A DNA stretch of 48,184 nt from Anaeromyxobacter soli (GCF_022808855.1 NZ_JAKZLF010000037.1:1-48184), one strand, 5' to 3'; counted from the first letter of the stretch, positions 18,732-29,165 are shown. The notes: generated by a model not told the origin, from the sequence alone. Numbers and translations: made by a program.

Positions 18732-19741
18732 TCCAGCAGGCGGTGGCGCGGCTCCTCGAGCACCACGACCTCGCGCGCGCGGAGATGAGCGCGGTGATGG
18801 TGGAGATCGCCGACGGCGGCGCGACGCCCGCGCAGGTGGGGGCCTTCCTCGCGGCGCTGCGGCTGAAGGGCGAGACGGTGGACGAGATCGCCGGCGCGGC
18901 CGAGGTGATGCGCGCGCGGGTCGATCGCGTGCGCGTCGACCGCGACGTGTTCGTGGACACCTGCGGCACGGGCGGCGACGGGCGGCACACCTTCAACATC
19001 TCCACCACCGCCGCGTTCGTGGTGGCCGGCGCGGGCGTCACGGTCGCGAAGCACGGCAACCGCGCCGTCTCCTCGTGCTCGGGGTCCGCCGACGTGCTCG
19101 CCGCGCTGGGCGTCGACGTGGACGCGCCGAAGGAGGTGGTCGAGCGCGCCATCGAGGAGGTCGGGATCGGCTTCCTCTTCGCGCCGCGGCTCCACCCCGC
19201 CTTCAAGGCCGTGGCCGGCATCCGGCGCGAGCTCGGCGTCCGGACGATCTTCAACCTGCTCGGGCCGCTCGCGAACCCGGCCGGCGCGCGGCACCAGGTC
19301 ATGGGCGTCTACGAGCCCCGCTGGGTGCCGGTCATCGGCGGCGTCCTCGCCGCGCTCGGCGCGGCGCACGCGTTCGTCGTGCACGGCGAGGGGCTCGACG
19401 AGATCGCCGTCACCGGGATGACGCACGTGTGCGAGGTGCGGGACGGCGCCGTGGAGCGCTACTCGGTGCTCCCCGAGGACCTCGGCCTCGCGCGCCACGA
19501 GGAGGCCGAGCTCCTCGGCGGCGACGCGGAGCGGAACGCCCGGATCCTCGCCGACGTCCTCGGCGGGCAGAAGGGCGGCCCGCGCGACGCGGCGCTCGCG
19601 AACGCGGCGGCGGCGCTCGTCGCGGCCGGCGCGGCCCCGGACCTCCGCGCGGCCGTCCGGCTCGGCGCGGAGGTGGTCGACCGCGGCGGCGCCTCGGAGA
19701 TGCTCGCGCGGCTGGTGCGGGCGACGCGAGGCGCGGCGTGA
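18728..19741 (+). CDS. trpD: Anthranilate phosphoribosyltransferase
   Basis: A 337-residue enzyme joining anthranilate and PRPP. The PRPP/Mg-binding loop [15 protein letters not shown] is present, then [21 protein letters not shown], and [20 protein letters not shown] for the anthranilate site, all in normal order. The start ATG 18728 overlaps the trpG stop in ATGA, and the stop overlaps the trpC GTG start, implying translational coupling. Length is normal. Confidence 0.97.
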   Translation: MIQQAVARLLEHHDLARAEMSAVMVEIADGGATPAQVGAFLAALRLKGETVDEIAGAAEVMRARVDRVRVDRDVFVDTCGTGGDGRHTFNISTTAAFVVAGAGVTVAKHGNRAVSSCSGSADVLAALGVDVDAPKEVVERAIEEVGIGFLFAPRLHPAFKAVAGIRRELGVRTIFNLLGPLANPAGARHQVMGVYEPRWVPVIGGVLAALGAAHAFVVHGEGLDEIAVTGMTHVCEVRDGAVERYSVLPEDLGLARHEEAELLGGDAERNARILADVLGGQKGGPRDAALANAAAALVAAGAAPDLRAAVRLGAEVVDRGGASEMLARLVRATRGAA

Positions 19742-20517
19742 CGTTCCTCGCCGGGATCCTCGCGCGCAAGCGGGACGAGGTGGAGGCCCGGCGCGCGGCC
19801 GAGCCGGAGCGCGAGCTCGCGGCGCGGGCCCGCGACGCGGCGCCGCCGCGCCCGTTCGAGGCGGCGCTCTCGCTGCGGGGCGGCCCGGCGCGGGTCATCG
19901 CCGAGGTGAAGCGAGCGAGCCCGTCGGCGGGTCCCATCGCGGCGGGGCTCGACGCGCCCGGGCAGGCCCTGCGCTACGCCGCGGCGGGGGCGGCGGCGAT
20001 CTCCGTCCTCACCGACGGGCCCGGCTTCGGCGGCTCGCTCGCCGATCTGTCCGCGGTGCGCGCGGCCGTGGACGTGCCGCTCCTCCGGAAGGACTTCGTG
20101 GTCGACCGCTACCAGCTCCTCGAGGCGCGGGCCGCCGGCGCGGACGCGGCGCTCCTCATCGTGGCGGCCCTCGAGGACGGCGCCCTGCGCGAGCTCCTCG
20201 ACGCCTGCGGCGGCCTCGGGCTCGCGGCCCTCGTCGAGGTGCACGACGCCGGCGAGGCGGAGCGCGCGCTCGCGGCGGGCGCGCGCATCGTCGGCGTGAA
20301 CAACCGCGACCTCCGCACCTTCGCCGTCGACCTCGCCACCTCCGAGCGGATCCTGCCCGCGCTGCCCGCGGGCGTGCGGGGGGTCGCGGAGAGCGGCGTC
20401 CGCACGCCCGAGGACGCGCGCCGGCTCCGCCGGGCGGGCGCGGCGAACCTGCTCGTGGGCGAGGCCCTCGTGCGGGCGAGCGATCCCGGCGCCCTCCTCC
20501 GCGAGATGACGCAGTAA
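19738..20517 (+). CDS. trpC: Indole-3-glycerol-phosphate synthase
   Basis: GTG 19738 overlaps the trpD stop (GTGA) and gives 259 residues. The (beta/alpha)8 barrel shows the family blocks [15 protein letters not shown] (catalytic Lys), [26 protein letters not shown] (catalytic Lys), [29 protein letters not shown] and [14 protein letters not shown]. It closes the indole ring of carboxyphenylamino-deoxyribulose phosphate. The phosphoribosylanthranilate isomerase is a separate gene, unlike the E. coli TrpC-TrpF fusion. Confidence 0.97.
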   Translation: MTFLAGILARKRDEVEARRAAEPERELAARARDAAPPRPFEAALSLRGGPARVIAEVKRASPSAGPIAAGLDAPGQALRYAAAGAAAISVLTDGPGFGGSLADLSAVRAAVDVPLLRKDFVVDRYQLLEARAAGADAALLIVAALEDGALRELLDACGGLGLAALVEVHDAGEAERALAAGARIVGVNNRDLRTFAVDLATSERILPALPAGVRGVAESGVRTPEDARRLRRAGAANLLVGEALVRASDPGALLREMTQ

Positions 20518-20535
20518 CCCCAGGACTTTGCCCCG

Positions 20536-21156
20536 GTGCCCTCCGTGAAGGTCAAGATCTGCGGCATCACGCGCCTCGAGGACGCGCTCCTCGCGGTGCG
20601 CCTCGGCGCGGACGCGCTGGGGTTCAACTTCTGGCCGGGCTCGAAGCGGTTCATCCCGCCCGCGGCGGCGGGCGAGATCGTCCGGCGCCTCCCGCCCGGG
20701 GTCGAGACGTTCGGCGTCTTCGTGGACGCGTCGAGGGAGGAGCTCCTCGCGGCCCTCTCGGCGTCGGGCGTGACGGTCGCCCAGCTCCACGGGGACGAGC
20801 CCCCGGCGCTGTGCGCGTCGCTCCCGGTCCCGGCGGTGAAGGCGATCCGCGTCGAGGGGCCCTCGTCGCTCGCCGCCCTCGCCGCCTACGAGGTCCCGGC
20901 GTTCCTGCTGGACGCACCGGGGCCCGGGTTCGGCGGCAGCGGCAAGACCTTCGACTGGTCGCTCGCCTTCGAGGCGGCTCGCGCGGCGCGGGTGTTCCTC
21001 GCCGGGGGCCTCACCCCCGAGAACGTGGGCGAGGCGGTGCGGCGGGTGCGGCCCTACGGCGTCGACGTCGCGAGCGGCGTGGAGAGCGCGCCCGGCGTGA
21101 AGGACGAGGACAAGCTGCGGCGGTTCATCCAGGCGGCGAAGGAGGCAGCACGATGA
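20536..21156 (+). CDS. trpF: Phosphoribosylanthranilate isomerase
   Basis: GTG 20536 gives 206 residues. The catalytic pair is Cys9 in KICGIT and Asp126 in [19 protein letters not shown], typical of TrpF. The C-terminus has [15 protein letters not shown] and [16 protein letters not shown], the phosphate-binding end of the barrel. It follows trpC after 18 bases and overlaps trpB by ATGA. Confidence 0.97.
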   Translation: MPSVKVKICGITRLEDALLAVRLGADALGFNFWPGSKRFIPPAAAGEIVRRLPPGVETFGVFVDASREELLAALSASGVTVAQLHGDEPPALCASLPVPAVKAIRVEGPSSLAALAAYEVPAFLLDAPGPGFGGSGKTFDWSLAFEAARAARVFLAGGLTPENVGEAVRRVRPYGVDVASGVESAPGVKDEDKLRRFIQAAKEAAR

Positions 21157-22424
21157 CGGTTCCGGTTCCCCTCCCCGGCCCGCGCGGCCGGTTCGGCGCG
21201 TACGGCGGGCGCTACGTCCCCGAGACGCTGGTGCCAGCGCTCGAGGAGCTCGAGGCGGCCTGGCGCGCCGCGCGGGAGGATCCGGCCTTCCGCGCCGAGC
21301 TCTCCGACCTGCTCACCCGCTTCGCCGGGCGCGAGACGCCGCTCGGCGACGCCCGGCGCATGAGCGCCGACGCCGGCGGCTGCCGGGTGCTCCTGAAGCG
21401 CGAGGACCTCTGCCACACCGGCGCGCACAAGGTGAACAACACGCTCGGTCAGGTGCTGCTCGCGCGGCGGATGGGGAAGACCCGCATCATCGCGGAGACC
21501 GGCGCCGGCCAGCACGGCGTCGCGACGGCCACCGCGGCGGCGCTCTTCGGGCTGCCCTGCGACGTGTTCATGGGCGCGCTCGACGTCGAGCGGCAGGCGC
21601 TGAACGTCTTCCGCATGCAGCTCCTCGGCGCGCGCGTCGTCCCGGTGGAGTCCGGCTCGCGCACGCTCAAGGACGCGATGAACGAGGCGCTCCGCGACTG
21701 GGTGACGAACGTGCGCGACACCCACTACATCATCGGCTCGGTCGCGGGCCCCCACCCGTACCCCGCGCTGGTGCGCGACTTCCAGTCCGTCATCGGCGCG
21801 GAGGCGCGGGCGCAGTGCCTCGCGCTCACCGGCCGGCTGCCCGACGCGGTCGTCGCCTGCGTGGGCGGGGGCTCGAACGCGATGGGCATCTTCTCCGCGT
21901 TCCTCGAGGACCCTGCGGTGAAGCTCGTCGCCGTCGAGGCCGCCGGCCACGGGCTCGCGACCGGCCGTCACGGGGCCTCGCTCGCGAAGGGGACGCCGGG
22001 CGTCCTGCACGGCTCGCGCAGCTACGTGCTCCAGGACGAGAACGGGCAGATCCGCGAGGCGCACTCGATCAGCGCCGGGCTCGACTACCCGGGCGTCGGC
22101 CCCGAGCTCGCCCACCTCAAGGACTCGGGCCGGCTCACGCTCATGCAGGCCACCGACGTGGAGGCGCTCGAGTCGCTCCAGTACCTCGCGCGCATGGAGG
22201 GGATCATCCCGGCGCTCGAGACCGCGCACGCGGTCGCGGCGGCGCGCGAGGTCGCGCGCGCGCTCGGGCCCGACGGGCTCGTCGTGGTGAACGTCTCGGG
22301 CCGCGGCGACAAGGACGTCGAGCAGGTGCGCCGCGCGCTCGCCGCGCAGGCCTCCCCGCCCCGGAAGGCGGCGCGGAGGAGCCGCGGCCGGCCGGCGCCG
22401 CGCCGGAAGGGAGGCGCGCGATGA
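21153..22424 (+). CDS. trpB: Tryptophan synthase beta chain
   Basis: A 423-residue PLP enzyme that joins indole and serine. The N-terminal [20 protein letters not shown] and [13 protein letters not shown] with PLP lysine K93 are diagnostic; [10 protein letters not shown] binds the PLP phosphate and [12 protein letters not shown] lies in the COMM/communication region. It is the TrpB1 type that pairs with TrpA. The last ~24 residues form an Arg/Lys/Pro-rich tail ([19 protein letters not shown]) beyond the usual end. Start and stop both overlap neighbours by 4 bp. Confidence 0.97.
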   Translation: MTVPVPLPGPRGRFGAYGGRYVPETLVPALEELEAAWRAAREDPAFRAELSDLLTRFAGRETPLGDARRMSADAGGCRVLLKREDLCHTGAHKVNNTLGQVLLARRMGKTRIIAETGAGQHGVATATAAALFGLPCDVFMGALDVERQALNVFRMQLLGARVVPVESGSRTLKDAMNEALRDWVTNVRDTHYIIGSVAGPHPYPALVRDFQSVIGAEARAQCLALTGRLPDAVVACVGGGSNAMGIFSAFLEDPAVKLVAVEAAGHGLATGRHGASLAKGTPGVLHGSRSYVLQDENGQIREAHSISAGLDYPGVGPELAHLKDSGRLTLMQATDVEALESLQYLARMEGIIPALETAHAVAAAREVARALGPDGLVVVNVSGRGDKDVEQVRRALAAQASPPRKAARRSRGRPAPRRKGGAR

Positions 22425-23290
22425 GCACCGCGAGGTCGAGGGCGCGCGCGGGCGGCGCGCGCGAGGTGCCGGGCGTCGCCGCCGCGGCGCCGGCGGACCG
22501 GATCGCCGCGGCGTTCGCGCGCTGCCGCGACGCCGGCGAGGCCGCGCTCGTCACCTACGTCATGGGCGGCGATCCCGACGTGGCGACGTCCAAGGCGCTC
22601 GCGCTCGCCTGCGTCGAGGGCGGCGCCGACCTGCTCGAGCTCGGAGTGCCGTTCTCGGATCCGATGGCGGACGGGCCCACCATCCAGCACGCCGCGGAGC
22701 GCGCCCTCGCGTCGGGGACGACGCCCGACGGCGTGCTCGAGGTCGCGGCGGCGGTGCGCGCGCGCTCGGACGTGCCCATCGCGCTCATGGGCTACCTGAA
22801 CCCCATCCTCGCGCGCGGCGTCGAGCGCTTCGCCGACGGCTGCGCGCGCGCCGGGGTGGACGCGGTGATCATCCCCGACCTCCTCCCCGAGGAGGCGGGC
22901 GACGTCGCGCCCGTGCTGGCCTCGCGCGGCGTCCGGACCGTGTTCCTGCTCGCGCCCACCTCCGACGCGGCGCGCGTCGAGGCGGCGGCGCGCGCGGCGA
23001 CGGGGTTCCTCTACTTCGTGTCCGTCACCGGCGTCACGGGCGCGCGCAAGGCGGTGGCCGCGGAGATCGGCCCGACCGTGGCCGAGATCCGGTCGAAGAG
23101 CCCGGTGCCGGTGGTGATCGGGTTCGGCGTGTCCTCTCCCGCCCAGGCGCGGGAGCTCGGGGCCCTCGCGGACGGCGTCGTGGTGGGGAGCGCGATCGTG
23201 CAGCGGATCGCGGAGGGCGGGACGCGCAAGGCGCGCGCCGAGCGCGTCACGCGCTTCGTGCGCTCGCTCAAGCGGGCGCTCCGGCGCTGA
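22421..23290 (+). CDS. trpA: Tryptophan synthase alpha chain
   Basis: A 289-residue barrel enzyme that cleaves indole-glycerol phosphate. The catalytic Glu73 and Asp84 lie in [14 protein letters not shown]. Other blocks are [39 protein letters not shown] and [10 protein letters not shown]. The family usually starts close to the RIAAAFARC segment, so the first ~25 residues (Arg/Ala-rich) are an extension; the ATGA overlap with trpB supports ATG 22421. It is the last gene of the trp operon. Confidence 0.97.
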   Translation: MSTARSRARAGGAREVPGVAAAAPADRIAAAFARCRDAGEAALVTYVMGGDPDVATSKALALACVEGGADLLELGVPFSDPMADGPTIQHAAERALASGTTPDGVLEVAAAVRARSDVPIALMGYLNPILARGVERFADGCARAGVDAVIIPDLLPEEAGDVAPVLASRGVRTVFLLAPTSDAARVEAAARAATGFLYFVSVTGVTGARKAVAAEIGPTVAEIRSKSPVPVVIGFGVSSPAQARELGALADGVVVGSAIVQRIAEGGTRKARAERVTRFVRSLKRALRR

Positions 23291-23332
23291 GCGCTCCCCG
23301 CGCTGCCCACCCGGCGGCGCCGCCCCGGCGGG

Positions 23333-23353
23333 CCGTCGCGTGCGGGGCGACGG
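23333..23353 (+). terminator. Candidate hairpin after trp operon
   Basis: CCGTCGC (23333-23339) pairs with GCGACGG (23347-23353) across a 7-base loop, 43 bases after the trpA stop. The palindrome GGCGGCGCCGCC at 23313-23324 precedes it. No T tract follows, so this may be a weak or Rho-assisted terminator. Confidence 0.35.
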
Positions 23354-23395
23354 AACTCCAACGTTCGGGTGGCCGCGAGCGCGGCCGCCCGCGCG

Positions 23396-25072
23396 ATGCG
23401 AACGCTTCCACTCCTCCTCGCCGCCTCTATCGCGATCGCCGCGTGCGGCTCCAAGAGCGAGCCCGCGCCGGCCAGCCCCGGCCCGACGCCGCCGAGCGAC
23501 GGCGGCGCGCCCCCGTCCGGGGGCGGCGCGCCGTCGGGTCCCGCCATCGCGCCCGGCGAGCAGCCGCCGGCGCCGACCGAGCCCCCGCCGCCACCGGGTC
23601 TCGCCCCGGGGGACATCGGCCCCGGCGGCGGCCCGATCGACGGCGTCCCGACGACGCCGGTGCCACCCCCCGACGCCGGCACACCTGCCGCGCCTCCCCC
23701 CACGCCCCCGCCGCCCATCGCGAGCCCGTGCGAGCTCTCGGTCGGGCTCGACGGCGGCCCCGCGCTCGAGGCGACGGCGGCGCGACACCCCACGCCTGCG
23801 TGGGAGCACCGTCCCGCCGCAGGCATGCGGCTCCGCTGGGACGGGGTCCTCGACGCGGACGGGAACCTCTACTGGACCGAGCTCGCCGACGACGGCACGG
23901 GCGAGGTCGTCTCCGCCACGCGCGCGGGCCGGGTCCGCTGGCGCGCGCCCGCCGCCCATCTGGTTGCGCACGTCGCGCTCGTCGCGGACGGAGTCGTCGC
24001 CGTGCTCTCGCAGCCCACGATCGAGCCGCTCGGCGTGCCCGGCACCGCGCTCGAGGCGTTCCGCGCCGCGGACGGGGCGCCGCTCTGGACCCGCGACGTG
24101 GTCGCGGACGCGGCGCCGCTCGTGCCGGAGGCGGCGGGCCCGGCGCGCGCGTACGTGGGGGAGACGCACCCCGCGGCGGCGGACGGGGTCCTCTTCCTCT
24201 CGCTGACGGCGCTCGGAGCGGACGGCTACCAGTACCCGGGCGTGCTCCGCGTCGACCTCGAGAGCGGGGCGCTCGTGTCGCGGCGCGCGTTCGAGGGGGC
24301 GCGCACGATCTGGATGAGCTCGCCCGCGGCGATCGCGCCCGACGGCGCGCTCCTGTTCTCGGCCAGCACGGACGTGGTGGGCGCGACGGTCTACGCCACC
24401 GCGCCCGACGGCGGGGACCGCTTCGCCATCGCGCAGCCGAGCGATCACGCGAGCTGGCTCGCGAACGTGTCCGACCGGTTCGCCTTCGTGCAGTCGTTCC
24501 CGGACAGCCGCTTCCTCCCCGACGGCGGGCCGGCGTACGTGGACTGGCTCCGCCTCGAGGACGGGGCGCGGGCCGGCCGCGCCACCGGCGTGTCCGGCGA
24601 GGTGCTCTCGGCGGGAGGCTTCGCCTACGCGTTCGGCATCGGCACGGTCGCGCGCCTCGACCTCGACGGCTGCGCCGTCGCCTGGCGGCGGACCCTCGCC
24701 TCGGAGCCGCCCTCCGATCGCTCGACGCACCCGCACCTCACCACCGCGGTGACCGCGGTGACCGCGGACGGCGGTGTGCTGGTGCTCTCCGAGCTCGACG
24801 TCTATGGCGCGACGTCGCTCGACGTGACGCTCGGGACCGCGGCGCTCGTCGCCCTCGGCCCGGACGGCGTCGAGCGCTGGCGCGCGGAGCTGCCGGTGGA
24901 TGCGCTCTACGGCGGACCGGGCGCGCTCCACGGCGGCCGCTGGTTCGTCGCCCCGCTCCTGCCCGACCGGTCCACGGCGGTGCTGCGCGCGTTCGACGTG
25001 GGGATCGACGGCGCGGAGCGGGGCTGGATCGCGCCCGAGGGCGGGTTCGCCCGCGCGCGGCGCGCGAGGTAG
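23396..25072 (+). CDS. Lipoprotein with PQQ-type beta-propeller-like domain
   Basis: ATG 23396 starts a lipoprotein signal peptide ending in IAACGS, with Cys at about residue 17. A Pro/Gly/Ala-rich linker to about residue 110 follows, which could span periplasm or stand off the surface. The remaining ~440 residues contain repeats such as LDADGNLYWTELADDG, GRVRWRAPA, DGAPLWTRDVVAD and DGVERWRAELPV, the WxW/aspartate blade pattern of PQQ-like beta propellers. The total is 558 residues. A 9-base repeat (24744-24770) encodes TAVTAVTA. The binding partner or substrate is unknown. It starts 105 bases after trpA and is probably transcribed separately. Confidence 0.8.
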   Translation: MRTLPLLLAASIAIAACGSKSEPAPASPGPTPPSDGGAPPSGGGAPSGPAIAPGEQPPAPTEPPPPPGLAPGDIGPGGGPIDGVPTTPVPPPDAGTPAAPPPTPPPPIASPCELSVGLDGGPALEATAARHPTPAWEHRPAAGMRLRWDGVLDADGNLYWTELADDGTGEVVSATRAGRVRWRAPAAHLVAHVALVADGVVAVLSQPTIEPLGVPGTALEAFRAADGAPLWTRDVVADAAPLVPEAAGPARAYVGETHPAAADGVLFLSLTALGADGYQYPGVLRVDLESGALVSRRAFEGARTIWMSSPAAIAPDGALLFSASTDVVGATVYATAPDGGDRFAIAQPSDHASWLANVSDRFAFVQSFPDSRFLPDGGPAYVDWLRLEDGARAGRATGVSGEVLSAGGFAYAFGIGTVARLDLDGCAVAWRRTLASEPPSDRSTHPHLTTAVTAVTADGGVLVLSELDVYGATSLDVTLGTAALVALGPDGVERWRAELPVDALYGGPGALHGGRWFVAPLLPDRSTAVLRAFDVGIDGAERGWIAPEGGFARARRAR

Positions 25073-25111
25073 GCGAGGGAGTCGCGCGGATCGCGGATCA
25101 GGATCGGTCGC

Positions 25112-25321
25112 TCAGGCGATTCCGCCCGCGGGGTGGACGATGTGGATCCCGTCCTCCTGCCGCTGCATGTGCGGGCGGCTGATCCAGCGGCAGCGGCCGC
25201 AGAAGCTCCGCGCCTCGCCGTCCGTCACGCGCACGTCGAGGTCTCCGCCGCACAGCAGGCAGCCGTTCGGCAGGCGAAGGTCCTTCGAGTCGGTCGTGGG
25301 CGCCTGTGGCTCGTGCCTCAT
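25112..25321 (-). CDS. Small zinc-ribbon protein
   Basis: A 69-residue protein with two CxxC knuckles, CLLCGG (about residue 21) and FCGRCRW (about residue 41), separated by 16 residues. This is the spacing of a zinc ribbon. The C-terminus ([12 protein letters not shown]) is hydrophobic. There is no catalytic domain; it could be an adaptor or a small nucleic-acid-binding protein. It is alone between the converging plus-strand lipoprotein and the minus-strand DAHP synthase. Confidence 0.7.
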   Translation of the reverse strand: MRHEPQAPTTDSKDLRLPNGCLLCGGDLDVRVTDGEARSFCGRCRWISRPHMQRQEDGIHIVHPAGGIA

Positions 25322-25449
25322 GCCACGACCGTAAGACCTGATCGTGGCTTGGCAAGTCGGGCGCACCGCTTGGCCCGCCCCGTCGGGAGCGTTGGGGACG
25401 AGGGGACGCTCGCCGGCGCACCTCGGGCGCAGCGCGCGGGCCGTCTCGC

Positions 25450-26466
25450 TCAGGCGACGGCGCGCCCCACGGCGCCGGCGATCACGCGCACCTGCCGCAT
25501 GAGCTCGTCGAACTCGCGCGGCGTGAGGGACTGCTGCCCGTCGGAGAGGGCCTTCTCCGGCCGCGGGTGCACCTCGATGATGAGGCCGTCCGCGCCCGCC
25601 GCGACGCCGGCGCGCGCCATCGCCGCGACGTGGGCGCGGAGGCCGATGCCGTGCGAGGGGTCCACCACGACCGGCAGGTGCGTGAGGGCCTTCAGCACCG
25701 GCACCGCGTTCAGGTCGAGCGTGTTGCGGGTCATGGTCTCGAACGTGCGGATCCCGCGCTCGCAGAGCGCCACCTGGTAGTTGCCGCGCGAGACCACGTA
25801 CTCGGCCGCCATCAGCCACTCCTTGATCGTGGCGGACGGCCCGCGCTTCAGGAGCACGGGCTTCCCGAGCGTGCCGAGCTGCTTCAGGAGCGAGAAGTTC
25901 TGCATGTTGCGCGCGCCGATCTGGAGGACGTCGGCGTACTCCGCCACCATCGGCAGCGTCTCGACGTCCATCACCTCGGTCACGACCTTGAGGCCCGTCT
26001 CCTCGCGGGCGAGCGCGAGCAGCTTCAGGCCCTCCTCGGCGAGCCCCTGGAACTCGTAGGGGCTCGTTCGCGGCTTGTAGGCGCCGCCCCGGAGGAAGCG
26101 CGCGCCGGCCGCGCGCACCGCGTGCGCCGCCTCGAGCAGCTGATCCTTCGACTCGACCGAGCACGGCCCCGCCATGATGGCGAGCGCGTTCCCGCCGAGC
26201 GGGACGCCGCCGACGTCGATGACCGTGTCCTCCTCCTTCACCTCGCGCGACACGAGCTTGAAGGGCTGCGAGACGCGCAGCGCCTCCTGCACGCCGGGGA
26301 GCGTCTCGAAGAGCTCCGGCTCGAGGCCCCCCTTGTTGCCGGTGATGCCGATGGCGACTCGCTGGGCGCCCGGGATGGGGTGGGCGGAGAGCCCGAGGGA
26401 GCGGACTCGCTCCACGACGGCGGCGACCTCGCCCTCGCTGGCGTGCGGCTTCATGACCACGAGCAT
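25450..26466 (-). CDS. aroF: 3-deoxy-7-phosphoheptulonate synthase (type I beta)
   Basis: ATG 26466 is preceded by GGAGGT (26476-26471), which fixes the start and gives the normal 338 residues; an upstream ATG at 26520 is rejected. Residues 1-70 form a ferredoxin/ACT-like regulatory domain ([20 protein letters not shown]). The barrel carries [38 protein letters not shown] and [15 protein letters not shown]. It condenses PEP and erythrose-4-phosphate, the entry to chorismate, and so feeds the trp operon 2 kb away. The N-terminal domain in relatives mediates feedback inhibition by Phe or Tyr. Confidence 0.95.
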   Translation of the reverse strand: MLVVMKPHASEGEVAAVVERVRSLGLSAHPIPGAQRVAIGITGNKGGLEPELFETLPGVQEALRVSQPFKLVSREVKEEDTVIDVGGVPLGGNALAIMAGPCSVESKDQLLEAAHAVRAAGARFLRGGAYKPRTSPYEFQGLAEEGLKLLALAREETGLKVVTEVMDVETLPMVAEYADVLQIGARNMQNFSLLKQLGTLGKPVLLKRGPSATIKEWLMAAEYVVSRGNYQVALCERGIRTFETMTRNTLDLNAVPVLKALTHLPVVVDPSHGIGLRAHVAAMARAGVAAGADGLIIEVHPRPEKALSDGQQSLTPREFDELMRQVRVIAGAVGRAVA

Positions 26467-26491
26467 CGGAACCTCCGGCAGGGAATTCCGA

Positions 26492-26520
26492 GTCTTAGCG
26501 CGTGGGAGCGACCCACTCAA
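26492..26520 (-). promoter_or_regulatory. Possible promoter for DAHP synthase
   Basis: On the minus strand TTGAGT (26520-26515), 17 bases, TAAGAC (26497-26492), about 20 bases before the ribosome-binding site. Confidence 0.35.
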
Positions 26521-26660
26521 GGACGGGCGCGCCGCCCGGACCCCGCGCGGCCGGTGAGGCGGGCGGCCTCGGTCCTCCCCCGTACGGACCCGCTCGTCAG
26601 GTGCGCCCCCCTGCCGCCGTCCGTGCGGCGTATTAGACTGACCTTCGGGAGGCGCTCCGT

Positions 26661-27500
26661 ATGAAGCTCCTTCGGATGATCCGGCGGGCGGCGCGGCAGG
26701 TGGACGAGATCGCGGCGGCGCTCGAGCTGCCCGGGACGGCGGACCGGATCGAGAAGCGCACGGACTTCGCGCACTGCCCGCGCCCGGTGCTCCTGCTGCA
26801 CGGCTTCTTCGCCTCGCGCCGGACCTTCGACATCCTCGAGCGGCGCCTGCGGCGCGACGGCTACGGCGTCTTCTCCCTCCGCCTCGGCGGCCTCGGCGGC
26901 GCCTTCAACACCCGCGGCATCGACGACGTCGCGGACCTCGTGCGTGCGAAGGTCGAGCGCATCTACGCCCGGAACCCGGGCATGGGGCCGCTCACGATCG
27001 TCGGCCACTCGAAGGGCGGCCTCGTCGCCGCGTACTACGTGAAGCGGCTCGGCGGCTGGCGGCGCACGCGCGCGGTCGTGACGCTCGGCACCCCGCACCA
27101 CGGCACGCCCCTCGCCTACCTCGGCCTGCCGCTCGGCGGGGTCTCGCGCTCCGTCTGGCAGATGCTGCCCGGGAGCGCGTTCCTCGAGCGGCTCCACGAC
27201 GGCCCGTGGCCGGCGCAGGTGCGCCTCGCGTCCATCTGGTCGCGCCGCGACGGCTGGGCCCCGTTCCCGAGCGGCGTGATCGAGACGCACGGGCTCCCGC
27301 ACCTCGTGAACGTCGAGGTGAAGGGCGATCACCGGACGTTCGTGACGGGGAAGCGCGTCTACGAGGTGCTCCTCCGCGAGATCCGCGCCGGCGAGAGCGA
27401 GGCTCCGGTGGTGCGCGGCCCGCTCACCGCGATGCGGGGCGGCCGCGCGGAGCGCGCCGCGAACGGCGCCCGCAAGGAGCCGGGCACCGACGCCGCCTGA
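26661..27500 (+). CDS. Alpha/beta hydrolase, lipase-like
   Basis: A 279-residue alpha/beta hydrolase. The oxyanion-hole motif is [12 protein letters not shown] (residues 45-56) and the nucleophile elbow is GHSKG with Ser117. [14 protein letters not shown] follows, as in triacylglycerol lipase/PGAP1-type esterases, and a late His lies in GDHRTFV. No signal peptide is evident, so it is probably cytosolic or membrane-associated. GGGAGG precedes ATG 26661. The last ~30 residues are basic and of low complexity. The gene is divergent from DAHP synthase; substrate unknown. Confidence 0.88.
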   Translation: MKLLRMIRRAARQVDEIAAALELPGTADRIEKRTDFAHCPRPVLLLHGFFASRRTFDILERRLRRDGYGVFSLRLGGLGGAFNTRGIDDVADLVRAKVERIYARNPGMGPLTIVGHSKGGLVAAYYVKRLGGWRRTRAVVTLGTPHHGTPLAYLGLPLGGVSRSVWQMLPGSAFLERLHDGPWPAQVRLASIWSRRDGWAPFPSGVIETHGLPHLVNVEVKGDHRTFVTGKRVYEVLLREIRAGESEAPVVRGPLTAMRGGRAERAANGARKEPGTDAA

Positions 27501-27601
27501 GCTCGGCGGGGGGCCGCGCCCGCCCGCAGACGAATCACCTTCGCCCGCTCCGCGCCGCCGCGTGCGACGCGCCGCGGCCGGCTCGCGCTACACTCGGGCA
27601 C

Positions 27602-28048
27602 GTGCGAGACCGCCGCTTCGACTTCCTCTACGAGCGCGAGAAGCAGCCGGTGAAGGCGTACGTCCTCGAGCGCTTCGCGGGCGAGCTCGCGCGCGAGCTC
27701 GAGGCGTGGCCGCCGCCGTTCCTGGACTGGGTGTCCGAGGAGCTGCGCGCGCGCTGGTCGGCCGGCGCGGCGGAGCGGCCGCGCGACGACGTGCTGCGCT
27801 TCGCGCTCGAGCTCGCGCGCCTCGACCTCCTCCGCGACTTCGAGGGCGTCGAGCGGCGCCTCGCCGAGGACGCTCACCGGCTGCAGACTCCCGCCGAGGG
27901 GGCGGCCCTCCACCTGCTCGTCCGCCTGGTGACCGAGAAGTGCCTGGGCCTGAAGGAGCACGCCGACCGCGTGCGCATCGGCCGCGAGGACCTCGTCGCG
28001 ATGATCGACGACGTCGAGCGCCGCCTGTTCCGCGTGACGCTGGGCTGA
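27602..28048 (+). CDS. Hypothetical protein
   Basis: GTG 27602 gives 148 residues, mostly charged alpha helix with few hydrophobic segments and no signal peptide. It is rich in Arg, Glu and Leu (ERFAGELARELEAW, LELARLDLLRDFEGVERRL). Coding potential is supported by the amphipathic helix pattern and by lying downstream of the lipase on the same strand. I recognise no family. It may be a small helical adaptor. Confidence 0.55.
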   Translation: MRDRRFDFLYEREKQPVKAYVLERFAGELARELEAWPPPFLDWVSEELRARWSAGAAERPRDDVLRFALELARLDLLRDFEGVERRLAEDAHRLQTPAEGAALHLLVRLVTEKCLGLKEHADRVRIGREDLVAMIDDVERRLFRVTLG

Positions 28049-28100
28049 TCCCGGCCGCGGAAGGGGGCGGCCGGCCGGGTTGCCCGAGCGGGCGGCGACG

Positions 28101-28316
28101 TCAGGATCGGCGCGCGGGGGGCGTCGGGCCCCGGCGACCGGAGAAGACGATCCAGAAGAGCGCGATGACGATCGCCGCGGCGGCGACGATCCAGACCCAG
28201 CCGAACCCGGCGCTCGTGGCGGCGGCCGGATCGGCGGCCTGGGCGAGCACGAGGACGGGCGCGAGGAACGCGACGACGGCGGCCAGGACTGCGGACGGAC
28301 GGGCGAGCGATGGCAT
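28101..28316 (-). CDS. Small membrane protein
   Basis: A 71-residue protein with two hydrophobic stretches: an N-terminal signal-like segment (about residues 8-25) and a second span FGWVWIVAAAAIVIALFWIVF, followed by a basic, Arg/Pro-rich C-terminus. It could be an inner-membrane protein with a cleaved signal. It is a single gene; no family is recognised. Confidence 0.55.
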   Translation of the reverse strand: MPSLARPSAVLAAVVAFLAPVLVLAQAADPAAATSAGFGWVWIVAAAAIVIALFWIVFSGRRGPTPPARRS

Positions 28317-28430
28317 GTTCCCTCCTCCCGCGGCCCGAGAGGACGCGGCACGGGCGAACGATGCGCATCGGGGGAGCGCCCGGCACGCGGGGCGCCGGGC
28401 GGCGCCGGACGGAGGGCGGAGCCCGCCGCG

Positions 28431-29078
28431 CTACTTCTTCGGCACCTTCTCCCAGTCGGCGAGGAACTTCTTGAGGCCGCTGTCGGTGAGGGGGTGCTTC
28501 GCGAGCTGCTCGATGACGGAGTAGGGGATCGTCGCGACGTCCGCGCCGAGCCGCGCCGCCTCGAGCACGTGCACCGGGTGGCGCACCGAGGCGACGAGCA
28601 CCTTCGTGTCGAAGTCGTAGTTCCGGTAGATCTGCAGGATGTCGGCGATGAGCGCCATGCCGTCCTGCGAGATGTCGTCCAGGCGGCCGACGAAGGGCGA
28701 CACGTAGGTCGCGCCCGCCTTGGCGGCGAGGAGCGCCTGCACCGCCGAGAAGCAGAGCGTGACGTTCGTCTTCACGCCCTCGTCGGAGAGCACCTTCACC
28801 GCGCGGAGCCCCTCGACGATGAGCGGGATCTTGATGACCACCTGGTCGCCGTACTTGGCGTAGGCGCGCGCCTCGCGGAGCATGCCCTCGGCGTCGGTGG
28901 CGGTGACCTCGGCCGAGATGGGACCGGGGGCGAGCGCCACGATCTCCTTCAGGACCTCGTCGAACGCCCGGCCGGTCTTGGCGACGAGCGAGGGGTTGGT
29001 CGTCACGCCGTCGCACAGGCCGAGGGCGAGGGCCTTCTTGATCTCGCCGACGTCGGCGGAGTCGATGAAGAACTGCAT
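28431..29078 (-). CDS. fsa: Transaldolase / fructose-6-phosphate aldolase family
   Basis: A 215-residue short transaldolase of the TalC/FSA group. The start is [26 protein letters not shown] follows; Schiff-base lysine K83 is in VVIKIPL; and [20 protein letters not shown] is the C-terminal core. Function may be true transaldolase (sedoheptulose-7-P) or fructose-6-P aldolase; sequence alone does not separate them. GGAGGT lies before ATG 29078. The gene is divergent from kdsD. Confidence 0.93.
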   Translation of the reverse strand: MQFFIDSADVGEIKKALALGLCDGVTTNPSLVAKTGRAFDEVLKEIVALAPGPISAEVTATDAEGMLREARAYAKYGDQVVIKIPLIVEGLRAVKVLSDEGVKTNVTLCFSAVQALLAAKAGATYVSPFVGRLDDISQDGMALIADILQIYRNYDFDTKVLVASVRHPVHVLEAARLGADVATIPYSVIEQLAKHPLTDSGLKKFLADWEKVPKK

Positions 29079-29103
29079 CGTGGGCTACCTCCGGAGGGGC
29101 GTC

Positions 29104-29132
29104 CCATAGCGCACCGGCCCGCGCTGCCGCAA
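29104..29132 (-). promoter_or_regulatory. Possible promoter for the transaldolase gene
   Basis: On the minus strand TTGCGG (29132-29127), 17 bases, CTATGG (29109-29104). It sits inside the 87-base divergent spacer with kdsD. Confidence 0.35.
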
Positions 29133-29143
29133 GAGGCGCGAAA

Positions 29144-29153
29144 GTGCTATATC
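29144..29153 (+). promoter_or_regulatory. Extended -10 element for kdsD
   Basis: TGC followed by TATATC (29148-29153) forms an extended -10 with no good -35. Transcription would start only a few bases before ATG 29166, giving a near-leaderless mRNA. Confidence 0.3.
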
Positions 29154-29165
29154 GCGCGCACCCTC

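Noticed and set aside
24744..24770. Short 9-base direct repeat as a mobile-element trace
   Set aside because: It is in frame, encodes TAVTAVTA inside the lipoprotein and is probably a small coding expansion.
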